11,207 bases of DNA, taken from assembly GCA_002314755.1 (NCBI GenBank), contig DCHC01000027.1:1-11207 (forward strand). Direction: 5' to 3'. Below are positions 1 to 6,454 of the stretch, in pieces; position 1 is the first letter of the stretch, and each line of letters begins with the position of its first letter. The notes under the pieces are model-generated. The model saw only the letters and a list, made by a program, of their open reading frames with translations, had not been told where the DNA came from and ran no database searches. The translations under genes and the position numbers were made by a program. The stretch is from Faecalibacterium sp. UBA1762 (GTDB lineage: Bacteria > Bacillota > Clostridia > Oscillospirales > Ruminococcaceae).

Positions 1-145
1 TTGAATTTTTAGAGGTTACCAAAAGAAATGTCTTTTCATTTTATGTGATTTTCGTTTCTTTCGTTTTCCGGAACGGGCAGCTAACATATTGCAGCGAACA
101 GCAGTACACACAAGGAGAATGTTCAATGTATTGCATTGTCATTAC
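1..145. other. Upstream intergenic region, no supported gene
   Basis: This AT-rich stretch precedes the first promoter. I see no coding frame with a plausible start and ribosome binding site of useful length. A short A/T-only stem apart from one G-C pair (AAAAGA at 21-26 with TCTTTT at 31-36, four-base loop) precedes a T-containing run. It could be a very weak terminator for a gene left of the window, but its low GC content makes this doubtful. Confidence 0.4.
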
Positions 146-174
146 TTGACATTTACGTAGAAGAATGACATAAT
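146..174 (+). promoter_or_regulatory. Sigma-A type promoter for the Dabb gene
   Basis: A perfect -35 hexamer TTGACA (146-151) is followed by a 17-base spacer and a -10 hexamer CATAAT (169-174), one mismatch from TATAAT. The predicted start of transcription is near 181, leaving a leader of about 35 bases before the GTG start at 216. This is the best vegetative promoter match in the window, suggesting constitutive housekeeping transcription. Confidence 0.8.
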
Positions 175-215
175 GAAAGTGTCGTTGAGAACTGTAATAA
201 AAAGGGAGGATTACC

Positions 216-506
216 GTGGTAAAGCATGTTGTGTGTTTTAAACTGAAGGATAATAGCCCTGAAAAATGTCAGGAGGCAAAAGAAATTCTGCTTTCTATGC
301 AGGGCAAGGTACCGCAAATCCGGCAGATTACCGTGGATCTGGATTTTCTGCATTCGTTTCGTTCATATGATGTAATGCTGACGGTATTGGTAGAGGATGT
401 CACGCAGCTGGAGGCCTATCAGCAGGACTCTTACCACTGCGATACCGTCAAACCCTATATGCACGCAGTACGAACGGACAGTGTGGCAATTGACGCAATC
501 GTATAA
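216..506 (+). CDS. Dabb (stress-responsive A/B barrel) domain protein
   Basis: This 96-residue protein fills one Dabb domain (dimeric alpha/beta barrel, ferredoxin-like fold) from end to end. Visible hallmarks are the N-terminal beta strand MVKHVVCFKLKD with His4, a helix (about residues 15-28), the central strands with the YDVMLTVLVED segment (51-61), the LEAYQQD helix start (65-71) and the closing RTDSVAIDAIV strand (86-96). Proteins of this family are small homodimers. Some act as enzymes or bind small ligands, but most bacterial members have no assigned reaction. The start is GTG, chosen because GGGAGGA at 204-210 sits five bases upstream. The gene has its own strong promoter and lies 158 bases before the atp operon with no convincing terminator between, so read-through into atp is possible. 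No functional tie to ATP synthase is shown. Family call is confident; function is unknown. Confidence 0.88.
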   Translation: MVKHVVCFKLKDNSPEKCQEAKEILLSMQGKVPQIRQITVDLDFLHSFRSYDVMLTVLVEDVTQLEAYQQDSYHCDTVKPYMHAVRTDSVAIDAIV

Positions 507-561
507 GTAAAAATAGGATCAATAAAAACCGGCCATTCGGCACGATTTGTGCAAAAATGAA

Positions 562-590
562 TTGTACGGAAGGACAGAATGTGGTATAAT
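562..590 (+). promoter_or_regulatory. Extended -10 promoter of the atp operon
   Basis: TATAAT at 585-590 is a perfect -10 hexamer preceded by TG and one base (TG at 582-583), the extended -10 element. The 17-base spacer leads back to TTGTAC (562-567), a poor -35 matching mainly in TTG, which an extended -10 can compensate for. Predicted transcription starts near 597, giving a leader of about 68 bases before atpZ. That leader contains a small AAAGG/CCTTT stem (628-632 with 638-642). I infer this is the main promoter for all ten atp genes, because the later gaps in the operon show no comparable promoter. Confidence 0.75.
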
Positions 591-664
591 AGCCGAAAAG
601 TATTTTTCACCTTTTTGTCTCATACCGAAAGGGAAAACCTTTATGCAGAAGGGATGATCGGGCA

Positions 665-1012
665 GTGAACAACCGTGGATGGATTGCGGCAGCGGCACGC
701 AGCATGGTCTTTCTTATGCAGCTGGGTTTTTCTATTTTGTTGCCGGTTGTGGGCTGTCTGACTGCAGCTTGGTATCTTCAAGAAAAAAGCGGCTGCGGCG
801 GCTGGGTTTGGCCGGTTGCGATTGTACTGGGACTTGCAATGGGAGCATCCTCCTTTACGGAGTTTGCCCGATATATGCAAAAGGAGGCCCGGATAAGACC
901 ATTGACCGATTGGGAGAACCCATCTACACAGCGGGATACCAACGGCTCCCGCCAAGGTACAGATCAGCAAAAGACAGAGGAGATTACTTCCCCTGAAGGA
1001 GATAGAAAGTGA
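665..1012 (+). CDS. atpZ: AtpZ-like ATP synthase accessory membrane protein
   Basis: This 115-residue protein has two predicted membrane helices (about 14-37 and 47-65) joined by a short Gly-rich turn (SGCGG). A charged, polar C-terminal tail of about 45 residues follows. Size, two-helix hairpin, glycine pattern in helix 2 (GLAMGASS) and first place in an atp operon fit the AtpZ/ATPase_gene1 family. Relatives have been linked to Mg2+/Ca2+ supply and, with AtpI, to c-ring assembly in alkaliphilic Bacillus; the precise role here is not shown by sequence. The start is GTG at 665, with AGAAGGG at 647-653 as the likely binding site (11-base gap, somewhat long). The stop overlaps the GTG start of the next gene by four bases (GTGA), so the two are probably translationally coupled. 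The extended polar tail is poorly conserved in the family. Confidence 0.78.
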   Translation: MNNRGWIAAAARSMVFLMQLGFSILLPVVGCLTAAWYLQEKSGCGGWVWPVAIVLGLAMGASSFTEFARYMQKEARIRPLTDWENPSTQRDTNGSRQGTDQQKTEEITSPEGDRK

Positions 1013-1566
1013 AAAAACTGGATTCTACCGTAAAATCAGAAACGCTGCGTATTCTTGTCGGAACAGCAGGAATCGGTCTGCTGGCTCAGCTGGTTTTTAT
1101 TTTGATTGGGCAATGGAGTTTACCGGTATTGCTGGGCTCAGTGTTGGGCGGCGGCTGGGCGGTGCTGAATTTTTTGCTTATGGGCATCACGCTGCAAAAC
1201 ACGCTGGGTATGCCGGAGCAACAGGCTCGCAATAAGATGAAATCCAGCTATTCTCTGCGCACAGGGCTGACATTGGCGGTGTTGGTGGTCAGTATTCTGG
1301 TCCCCTGTTTTTCTTGGATCAGTGCGGTGGTCGGTATTTTTTCACCCCGCGTGACCATCGCCATCCTCTCTGCTTTTCGCAAAGAATACGGAGCCCCGGT
1401 AGATAATCCTCTGCCGGTAGAGGATCAGGAAGAGGACGAGGACGAGGATGAGCTGGAAAAGATACTGGACCGCGTTTATGGCGGAAAAGTGAATTATGAC
1501 ACTTCCGAATCCGGGCAGAACGCGCTCGGGGCCGATACCGGTGCCAAAACGGAGGCAAAACAGTAA
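1009..1566 (+). CDS. atpI: AtpI-like Fo assembly protein with acidic tail
   Basis: This 185-residue protein has four predicted membrane helices (about 14-34, 37-60, 84-101 and 103-122). That fits the ATP synthase I-chain (UncI/AtpI) family, whose members assist c-ring assembly and stability in several bacteria, notably for Na+-type rings. The GGGWAVLNF segment (47-55) is a typical glycine-rich helix start. The protein is longer than usual AtpI (roughly 110-130 residues). An extra cytoplasmic tail of about 60 residues begins near 125 and includes an almost purely acidic run, EDQEEDEDEDELE (138-150). The GTG start at 1009 overlaps the previous stop, and GAAGGAGA (995-1002) is a strong binding site. 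The next gene starts two bases after the stop. Membrane topology and position are clear; the family assignment is moderately sure because sequence conservation in AtpI is low. Confidence 0.75.
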   Translation: MKKLDSTVKSETLRILVGTAGIGLLAQLVFILIGQWSLPVLLGSVLGGGWAVLNFLLMGITLQNTLGMPEQQARNKMKSSYSLRTGLTLAVLVVSILVPCFSWISAVVGIFSPRVTIAILSAFRKEYGAPVDNPLPVEDQEEDEDEDELEKILDRVYGGKVNYDTSESGQNALGADTGAKTEAKQ

Positions 1567-1567
1567 A

Positions 1568-2299
1568 ATGGATATATCAGTCAACGGTGCCAGAATATGG
1601 TTTACCATACCTGTTCTGGGTGGGATCAAAATCACGGCGACGCAGGTCAACTCTCTGCTGGTCATTGCGGTAATCACGGCGGTTTGCGCCTGGTTGACCC
1701 ATGACTTAAAGGTGCGTCCCACCAGCAAGCGTCAGCTTGTGGCGGAGATGATTGTCGGGGCAATGGAGGGCCTGGTTCGCAGCAATATGGGCGAGCGTTT
1801 TCTCAGTTTTACCCCTTTTATTACCGCTCTGCTCAGTCTCTCTGCTCTGTCCAGCCTTTCTGGCCTTTTGGGCCTTTACTCTCCCACAGCGGATCTGAAT
1901 ACCGAGCTGGGCTGGGCCCTTATGGTGTTTGCTCTGATCACTTATTACAAGATGAAGGGCGGCATCGGAAAGTACGCGAAAAGCTTTTTGGAGCCTATCC
2001 CGGTACTGCTGCCTTTTAATATTTTGAGCGAGATTGCGACCCCTGTTTCCATGGCATTCCGTCATTTCGGCAATATCGCTTCCGGCGGCGTAATCTCCTC
2101 GTTGATCTATGCGGCGCTGGCAGTACTCAGTCATGCACTGCTGGGGTGGCTGCCGGGTCTGTTGGGAGAGATTCCTTTTTTCCAGGCAGGTATTCCCGCG
2201 ATTATGTCCATCTATTTTGATGTTTTCAGCGGTTGCCTGCAGGCGTATATCTTCTGTATGCTGACAATGATCTACATTTCTATGGCAGACGAAGAGTAA
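1568..2299 (+). CDS. atpB: F1Fo ATP synthase subunit a
   Basis: This is the stator membrane subunit that forms the two ion half-channels against the c-ring. It has 243 residues and five or six membrane helices. The essential arginine is Arg165 in TPVSMAFRHFGN (158-169), matching E. coli Arg210. The last helix carries the conserved Gln225 (E. coli Gln252) in GCLQAYIF and ends with the family-typical YISMADEE. Asp218 lies seven residues before Gln225, where E. coli has His245 and many Firmicutes have Glu. The site matching E. coli Glu219 is Gly174, so the channel carboxylate is on the last helix only. ATG at 1568 is chosen over an in-frame upstream start because the protein then begins MDISVNGARI and does not overlap atpI; GGAGG at 1551-1555 is 12 bases upstream. 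It sits in canonical order before the c-subunit gene. Confidence 0.96.
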   Translation: MDISVNGARIWFTIPVLGGIKITATQVNSLLVIAVITAVCAWLTHDLKVRPTSKRQLVAEMIVGAMEGLVRSNMGERFLSFTPFITALLSLSALSSLSGLLGLYSPTADLNTELGWALMVFALITYYKMKGGIGKYAKSFLEPIPVLLPFNILSEIATPVSMAFRHFGNIASGGVISSLIYAALAVLSHALLGWLPGLLGEIPFFQAGIPAIMSIYFDVFSGCLQAYIFCMLTMIYISMADEE

Positions 2300-2428
2300 G
2301 AAACAGCCAAAACCCAGCCCCGTATGATTTGCAGATGACGGGCGCTGTTTGGAAAATAAAAAATAGTCATTACGATTGCTTTGCTCCATTTTGGGGAGAA
2401 GCAAAAAAGTTAACGGAGGTATTTTGTT
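2300..2428 (+). promoter_or_regulatory. Structured atpB-atpE leader with strong SD
   Basis: This is the longest gap inside the operon (129 bases). It contains AAACAGC (2301-2307) complementary to GCTGTTT (2344-2350). Inside that arch, CCCGT (2319-2323) pairs with ACGGG (2338-2342). A second stem pairs TTTGC (2380-2384) with GCAAA (2401-2405). It ends in AACGGAGGT (2412-2420), nearly the full anti-Shine-Dalgarno complement, eight bases before the atpE ATG. The last stem finishes seven bases before that site. No T-run follows either stem, so they are not ordinary terminators. By analogy with the translational enhancer upstream of atpE in E. coli, I infer this element boosts c-subunit output, which must exceed other subunits about tenfold. 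Confidence 0.55.
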
Positions 2429-2689
2429 ATGGAAAAAGCATTGGTTCTGATGGGTTGTGCCATCGGCGCAGGTCTTGCCCTGATCGCCGGTATCGGCCCC
2501 GGTATCGGTGAAGGTTATGCAGTAGGTAAGGCCTGTGAGGCAATCGGTCGTCAGCCGGAGTGCCGCTCCAGCGTTACCACCACCATGCTGATGGGTTGCG
2601 CCGTTGCCGAGACCACCGGTATTTACGGCTTTGTTGTGGGTCTGTTGCTGATTTTCGTCTGTCCCAATATGTTCCTGAAAAAGTTGTAA
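2429..2689 (+). CDS. atpE: F1Fo ATP synthase subunit c, Na+-type two-carboxylate site
   Basis: This 86-residue proteolipid has two membrane helices (about 4-38 and 48-78) joined by the conserved polar loop GRQPE (40-44) that contacts gamma and epsilon. Multiple copies form the rotating ring. The ion-carrying carboxylate is Glu61. The surrounding residues Val59, Thr62, Thr63 and Tyr66 match the Na+-binding set known from Ilyobacter tartaricus (Val63, Ser66, Thr67, Tyr70). Glu28 stands where that enzyme has Gln32, giving the two-carboxylate variant described for Fusobacterium nucleatum. H+-type rings normally have hydrophobic or small residues at the Thr62 and Thr63 positions. Inner-helix glycines (GAG, then GIGPGIGEG, 13-29) keep the I. 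tartaricus spacing, so a ring of about 11 is a fair guess, unproven. The start ATG has a very strong binding site, GGAGGT at 2415-2420. Confidence 0.96.
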   Translation: MEKALVLMGCAIGAGLALIAGIGPGIGEGYAVGKACEAIGRQPECRSSVTTTMLMGCAVAETTGIYGFVVGLLLIFVCPNMFLKKL

Positions 2690-2779
2690 GAGTAATCCAA
2701 AAGCCCGAAAAGTCGGTCATGAAGGCTTGTGTTGCCCCCGGCTTTGAATTCCCAAACAAGGAAAGGAATGGTCATAAGT

Positions 2780-3283
2780 ATGGCCGAGTATCTGGAGTTT
2801 ATATCCATTGATCCCTGGCATCTGTTATTTACCTGGATCAACCTGCTGCTCCTTGTTCTGCTGCTAAAGAAATTTCTGTTTAAACCGGTGCAAAAGGTTC
2901 TGACCCAGCGTCAGGCAGAGCTGGACAAGCTGTATTCCGATGCCGAGGCAGCCAGGACGGACGCTGAGGCAGAGAAAGCGGCCTATGCGGAAAAGCTGGA
3001 TGGCGCCCGTGCCGAGGCGGATGAACTGTTGAAAACCGCTGCAGCCCGTGCCAATACGCAAAGTGAAGAGCTGCTCAGCGAGACACAGAACCAAATTGTC
3101 CGTATGAAACAGAGGGCTGAAGCGGATATCGCGCAGGAACGCTTGAAGGCAAGCACCGAGGTAAAGGATGATGTCTCCCGAATGGTGATCGATATTGCCG
3201 GTAAGGTGATCGGTCGGGAGCTGAATGGGCAGGATCAGGCGGATTTGATTGACAAATTTATCGATGAGGTTGGCAGGCAGTAA
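2780..3283 (+). CDS. atpF: F1Fo ATP synthase subunit b
   Basis: This is the peripheral stalk subunit. Two copies link subunit a to delta and the alpha3beta3 head. With the ATG at 2780 the protein has 167 residues: a short N-terminus, one membrane helix (about 13-34) ending in KKFLFKPVQKVL, then a long Ala/Glu/Lys/Arg-rich helix (about 45-135). The C-terminal part, MVIDIAGKVIGRELN (135-149), is the family's delta-binding end. An ATG at 2768 would add MVIS. AAGGA at 2763-2767 serves 2780 with a 12-base gap, and AAGGA at 2758-2762 serves 2768 with a 5-base gap. I prefer 2780 because related proteins begin close to this MAEYLEF segment, but the choice is open. The gap after atpE is 90 bases, with no clear promoter or terminator. 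Confidence 0.92.
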   Translation: MAEYLEFISIDPWHLLFTWINLLLLVLLLKKFLFKPVQKVLTQRQAELDKLYSDAEAARTDAEAEKAAYAEKLDGARAEADELLKTAAARANTQSEELLSETQNQIVRMKQRAEADIAQERLKASTEVKDDVSRMVIDIAGKVIGRELNGQDQADLIDKFIDEVGRQ

Positions 3284-3314
3284 GCTGTTTTGCAACAGAA
3301 AGGTGTGTAAGCCC

Positions 3315-3851
3315 ATGACAGAAGCAGCCCGTGAATACGGTACCGCCCTGTGGGAGCTTTGCAGCGCCGAAGGCATTGCCGAAGAGGTACTGCAACAGTT
3401 GAACAGTCTGCAGGAGCTGATTGTTGCCCAACCCGATTGGGTGCGGGTACTTGCCTGTCCCACCATACCTGCCGGGCAGAGAAGAGCTGCCGCCAGTCAG
3501 GTTTTGGAGGGGTGGGCTCATCCCTATCTGAATAATTTTGTTCGGCTGCTGATTGACGCCGGCCGCGGCGAAGAATTGCCCGGTTGCATTGAGGTTTTCC
3601 GCGGGGCATATGATGAGGCCAACGGCATTTTGCCGGTGACCGTCGTCACCGCAGTGCCCCTGACGGAGCAGCAGCAGGAGCGTTTGACCCAAAAGCTGCA
3701 GCAGGTAACCGGTAAGCAGATCCGGTTGCAAAAACGGGTGGATAAAGCCTGTATGGGCGGTGTTCGTCTGGAAATGGCCGGAGGTTGTCTGGATGGAAGT
3801 GTAAAGGCGCAGCTGGAGGCATTACGCAGTCGGTTGCTTGCCGCAAATTAA
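3315..3851 (+). CDS. atpH: F1Fo ATP synthase subunit delta (OSCP)
   Basis: Delta caps the F1 head and binds the b stalk, holding the stator still. The 178-residue length is typical. The N-terminal helical domain (about 1-105) begins with the usual pattern of an Ala/Tyr helix (AAREYGTALWEL) and includes the Asn73-Phe-hydrophobic stretch (YLNNFVRLLID, 71-81). The C-terminal domain shows the conserved VVTAVPLTEQQQERL (110-124), a GK turn (133-134), MGGVRLE (147-153) and the signature LDGSVKAQL (159-167). ATG 3315 is chosen because AGAAAGGTG (3297-3305) lies nine bases upstream and the fold begins there. It is 31 bases after atpF. Delta is the most divergent F1 subunit, but the C-terminal signature and position settle the call. 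Confidence 0.95.
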   Translation: MTEAAREYGTALWELCSAEGIAEEVLQQLNSLQELIVAQPDWVRVLACPTIPAGQRRAAASQVLEGWAHPYLNNFVRLLIDAGRGEELPGCIEVFRGAYDEANGILPVTVVTAVPLTEQQQERLTQKLQQVTGKQIRLQKRVDKACMGGVRLEMAGGCLDGSVKAQLEALRSRLLAAN

Positions 3852-3869
3852 CAAACGGTACGGATTCTG

Positions 3870-3890
3870 CCCGACAGTATTTGTGTCGGG
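3870..3890 (+). other. Intercistronic hairpin before atpA
   Basis: A perfect seven-base stem, CCCGACA (3870-3876) with TGTCGGG (3884-3890), closes a seven-base loop in the 62-base gap between atpH and atpA. It ends 23 bases before the atpA ATG and has no T-run after it, so it is not a standard terminator. It may act as an mRNA stability or processing element. Confidence 0.6.
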
Positions 3891-3913
3891 ATAGAAAGAA
3901 AGTTGGTGAAACG

Positions 3914-5437
3914 ATGCAACTGCGTCCTGAAGAGATCAGCAGCATCATTAAAGCGCAAATCAAACAGTATGAGAGCCATATTGAGCAAAGCGAAACCGGT
4001 ACGGTTTTACTGGTTGGTGACGGCATTGCCCGGGCAAACGGTTTGGATAACTGTATGGCGAATGAGTTGGTACAGTTCCCGAACGGTGAAGTAGGTATGG
4101 CGCTCAATTTAGAGGAAAACACGGTTTCTATTGTTTTGCTTGGTCCGGATACCGGTATCCGTGAGGGTGATACCGTCAAGCGCACCGGCCGGGTGGTCAG
4201 TGTCCCGGTTGGTGATGCGCTGATTGGCCGCGTAGTAGACCCGCTGGGTCAACCTTTGGACGGAAAAGGCCCGGTTGCCGCCACTGAAATGCGCCCGATT
4301 GAACGCAAGGCGGCAGGTATTATCAAGCGTAAAAGCGTCAGTGTGCCTTTGCAGACCGGTATTAAGGCCATTGACAGCATGATTCCCATTGGCCGCGGCC
4401 AGCGTGAGCTGATTGTCGGTGACCGCCAGACCGGTAAAACCGCAATTGCGACCGATACCATTATCAATCAAAAGGGTAAGGATGTTATCTGTATCTATGT
4501 GGCGATCGGTCAGAAGAATTCTACGGTCGCGCAGCTGGTAGAAAATCTGCAGGCCAACGGCGCAATGGATTATACTATTGTGGTCAGTGCCTCTGCCAGT
4601 GAGGCTGCCCCCCTACAGTATATCGCCCCATACGCAGGCTGCGCTATGGGCGAATACTTTATGGATCAGGGCAAGGATGTGCTGGTGGTGTACGACGATC
4701 TGTCCAAACACGCTGTCGCCTACCGTGCGCTGTCTTTGCTGATTCGTCGTCCGCCGGGCCGCGAGGCTTACCCCGGTGACGTTTTCTACCTGCACTCCCG
4801 TCTGTTGGAGCGTGCTGCCCGCATAGCCCCCGAATACGGCGGCGGCAGCTTGACTGCGCTTCCCATCATTGAAACACAGGCTGGCGATGTCTCTGCCTAT
4901 ATTCCCACCAATGTCATTTCCATTACAGACGGACAGATTTATTTGGAAAGTGAGCTGTTCCACTCCGGCGTCATGCCTGCGGTAAACCCGGGCATCTCGG
5001 TTTCCCGTGTAGGCGGTGCGGCCCAGATCAAAGCAATGAAAAAGGTCGCCGGCAGCTTAAAGCTGCTGTACAGCCAGTACCGAGAGCTGCAAAGCTTTGC
5101 GCAGTTCGGCAGCGATCTGGATGCGGATACCAAGGCGCGTCTTGCCCAGGGTGAGCGTGTGGTGGAGGTACTCAAGCAAAACCGCAATTCCCCTGTTCCG
5201 GTCGAAAAACAGGTTGTCATTATCTATGCTGTGGTAAACAACTATCTTGCCAAGGTGCCGGTGGAGCGGGTGCATGAGTACGAGGATGCACTATACAAGG
5301 CTCTGGAGACATCCTACGGTACGGTTACGGAGGAAATTCGGACGACAGGTGTGCTGAGCGCAGAGAATACCGCAGCGATGGATGTCATGCTGACAGAGTT
5401 TACTGAGAAGTTTTTGGCAGGCGCTCTGGCAGAGTAA
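3914..5437 (+). CDS. atpA: F1Fo ATP synthase subunit alpha
   Basis: This is the non-catalytic nucleotide-binding subunit of the F1 hexamer, in the cytoplasm. It has 507 residues, normal for the family. An N-terminal delta-contact helix and beta-barrel (1-95) are followed by the P-loop GDRQTGKT (169-176) and its preceding PIGRGQREL. Walker B is around DVLVVYDDLSKHAVAYR (255-271). The PGREAYPGDVFYLHSRLLER block (281-300) follows. The arginine finger, Arg365 in SVSRVGG, completes the catalytic site of the neighbouring beta. The helical C-terminal domain covers about 375-507. ATG 3914 is supported by the standard N-terminus MQLRPEEISSIIK; the binding site is weak (GGTGA at 3905-3909, four bases away), unlike most genes in this operon. 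No key residue is missing. Confidence 0.98.
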   Translation: MQLRPEEISSIIKAQIKQYESHIEQSETGTVLLVGDGIARANGLDNCMANELVQFPNGEVGMALNLEENTVSIVLLGPDTGIREGDTVKRTGRVVSVPVGDALIGRVVDPLGQPLDGKGPVAATEMRPIERKAAGIIKRKSVSVPLQTGIKAIDSMIPIGRGQRELIVGDRQTGKTAIATDTIINQKGKDVICIYVAIGQKNSTVAQLVENLQANGAMDYTIVVSASASEAAPLQYIAPYAGCAMGEYFMDQGKDVLVVYDDLSKHAVAYRALSLLIRRPPGREAYPGDVFYLHSRLLERAARIAPEYGGGSLTALPIIETQAGDVSAYIPTNVISITDGQIYLESELFHSGVMPAVNPGISVSRVGGAAQIKAMKKVAGSLKLLYSQYRELQSFAQFGSDLDADTKARLAQGERVVEVLKQNRNSPVPVEKQVVIIYAVVNNYLAKVPVERVHEYEDALYKALETSYGTVTEEIRTTGVLSAENTAAMDVMLTEFTEKFLAGALAE

Positions 5438-5491
5438 TTCTCCGTCCACATAACAGGAGCGGTTTATCCGTTCGGAAAGGAAGTGTTGTGG

Positions 5492-6346
5492 ATGGCAGGA
5501 GCATCCATGAAGGATATCAAGACCCGTATTCGCAGCGTGGAAAGCACCCGTCAAATCACCAAGGCCATGGAAATGGTTGCTTCCTCCAAGCTGCGCCGTG
5601 CAAAGGAACGGGCAGAAAAAAGTCGACCCTACTTTAATGTCTTGCATGCAGCGCTGACCGAGATTGCCGCGGGAACGGAGTTTTCCTCTCCGTTTCAGCA
5701 GCATCGCCCCTGTAAGCATAGCTGCTGGGTGGTTATCGCCGGTGACAGAGGCCTGGCAGGCGGCTACAACGGCAATGTGTTGCGTATGGCCTGGCAGGCA
5801 ATCAGTCAAAAGCAGGCAGAAGGCGTAGATTGCTGTGTGATTCCTGTCGGACGCCGCTCTGCGGAGTTTTTTTCCCGCAGAGGGATCAGCGTCTATACTT
5901 TGGAATATAGCGAGATAGAGGAACTGACGGTAGGCGATTGTTCCGCCATGGGAGATTTGCTTAGCCGCATGTATCTTGGTGGCGAGGCAGATGAGGTACA
6001 GATCGTCTATACCAATTTTGTCTCCATGCTCAGCCAGCAGCCTGCACAGCTGCAGTTGTTACCCATCCGTAAGCCGCAGGGCACATCCTCTTCCACGCAG
6101 GTTCTGTGCGAGCCCGGCCCGGAGGCAGTGTACAATGCCATTGTACCGGATTATCTGGGAGGTATTGTCTGGTGTGCCGTATGTGAAAGCTTTGCCAGCG
6201 AACTAGGTGCTCGCCGTACGGCGATGGATTCTGCCAGCAAAAACGCGGATGCCATGATCGAAGGGCTTTCGCTGCACTATAACCGTGCCCGGCAAGCCGC
6301 CATCACACAGGAAATTACCGAGATCGTGGCAGGCGCCGGTGGCTAA
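5492..6346 (+). CDS. atpG: F1Fo ATP synthase subunit gamma
   Basis: Gamma is the central rotor shaft that turns inside alpha3beta3 and is fixed to the c-ring through its foot. It has 284 residues. The N-terminal shaft helix is the classic block KDIKTRIRSVESTRQITKAM (7-26) followed by EMVASSKLRRA. The Rossmann-like foot carries GDRGLAGGYN (84-93). The C-terminal helix has SELGARRTAMDSASKNADAM (226-245) and ends ITQEITEIVAGAGG. Four in-frame starts are available (GTG 5483, TTG 5486, ATG 5492, ATG 5507). I chose ATG 5492 because AAAGGAAG at 5476-5483 is eight bases away; ATG 5507, served by GCAGGAG, is a fair alternative. The gap after atpA is 54 bases. The foot domain holds several cysteines (near 75, 78, 114, 115 and 140), which is more than usual. 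Confidence 0.96.
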   Translation: MAGASMKDIKTRIRSVESTRQITKAMEMVASSKLRRAKERAEKSRPYFNVLHAALTEIAAGTEFSSPFQQHRPCKHSCWVVIAGDRGLAGGYNGNVLRMAWQAISQKQAEGVDCCVIPVGRRSAEFFSRRGISVYTLEYSEIEELTVGDCSAMGDLLSRMYLGGEADEVQIVYTNFVSMLSQQPAQLQLLPIRKPQGTSSSTQVLCEPGPEAVYNAIVPDYLGGIVWCAVCESFASELGARRTAMDSASKNADAMIEGLSLHYNRARQAAITQEITEIVAGAGG

Positions 6347-6374
6347 GCAGCTTGTTCTCAAGTCGAACAGATGC

Positions 6375-6400
6375 CGGAAAACGCGAAGAGGTGTTTTCCG
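6375..6400 (+). other. Intercistronic hairpin before atpD
   Basis: A perfect eight-base stem, CGGAAAAC (6375-6382) with GTTTTCCG (6393-6400), encloses a ten-base loop in the 108-base gap between atpG and atpD. It ends 54 bases before the atpD ATG. No T-run follows, so transcription should continue. I infer a role in mRNA processing or protection of the downstream atpD segment. Confidence 0.6.
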
Positions 6401-6454
6401 AATGCAAACCCGACAGCCGTGCATAAATGCTTGTATGACAGAAAGGAAAACCGT

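Noticed and set aside
126..149. Seven-codon open frame (MYCIVIT) with AAGGAG at 112-117, possible leader peptide
   Set aside because: It ends inside the -35 hexamer of the Dabb promoter, so it would not be on that transcript, and so short a frame arises easily by chance.
178..190. Thirteen-base identity AGTGTCGTTGAGA at 178-190 and 8484-8496, both upstream of small genes
   Set aside because: About one exact 13-base repeat is expected by chance in a sequence this long, and the flanks do not match.
679..996. Plus-strand open frame of 105 codons inside atpZ
   Set aside because: It overlaps atpZ in another frame, lacks a ribosome site, and its translation has no family resemblance, whereas the atpZ frame has two clean membrane helices and the overlap with atpI.
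2233..2511. Plus-strand open frame of 92 codons bridging atpB and atpE
   Set aside because: It overlaps both genes out of frame and crosses the structured leader; no ribosome site or family signal.
2690..2779. Possible terminator or promoter between atpE and atpF
   Set aside because: Only short AAGCC/GGCTT pairings are possible, without a T-run, and no -35/-10 pair is visible.
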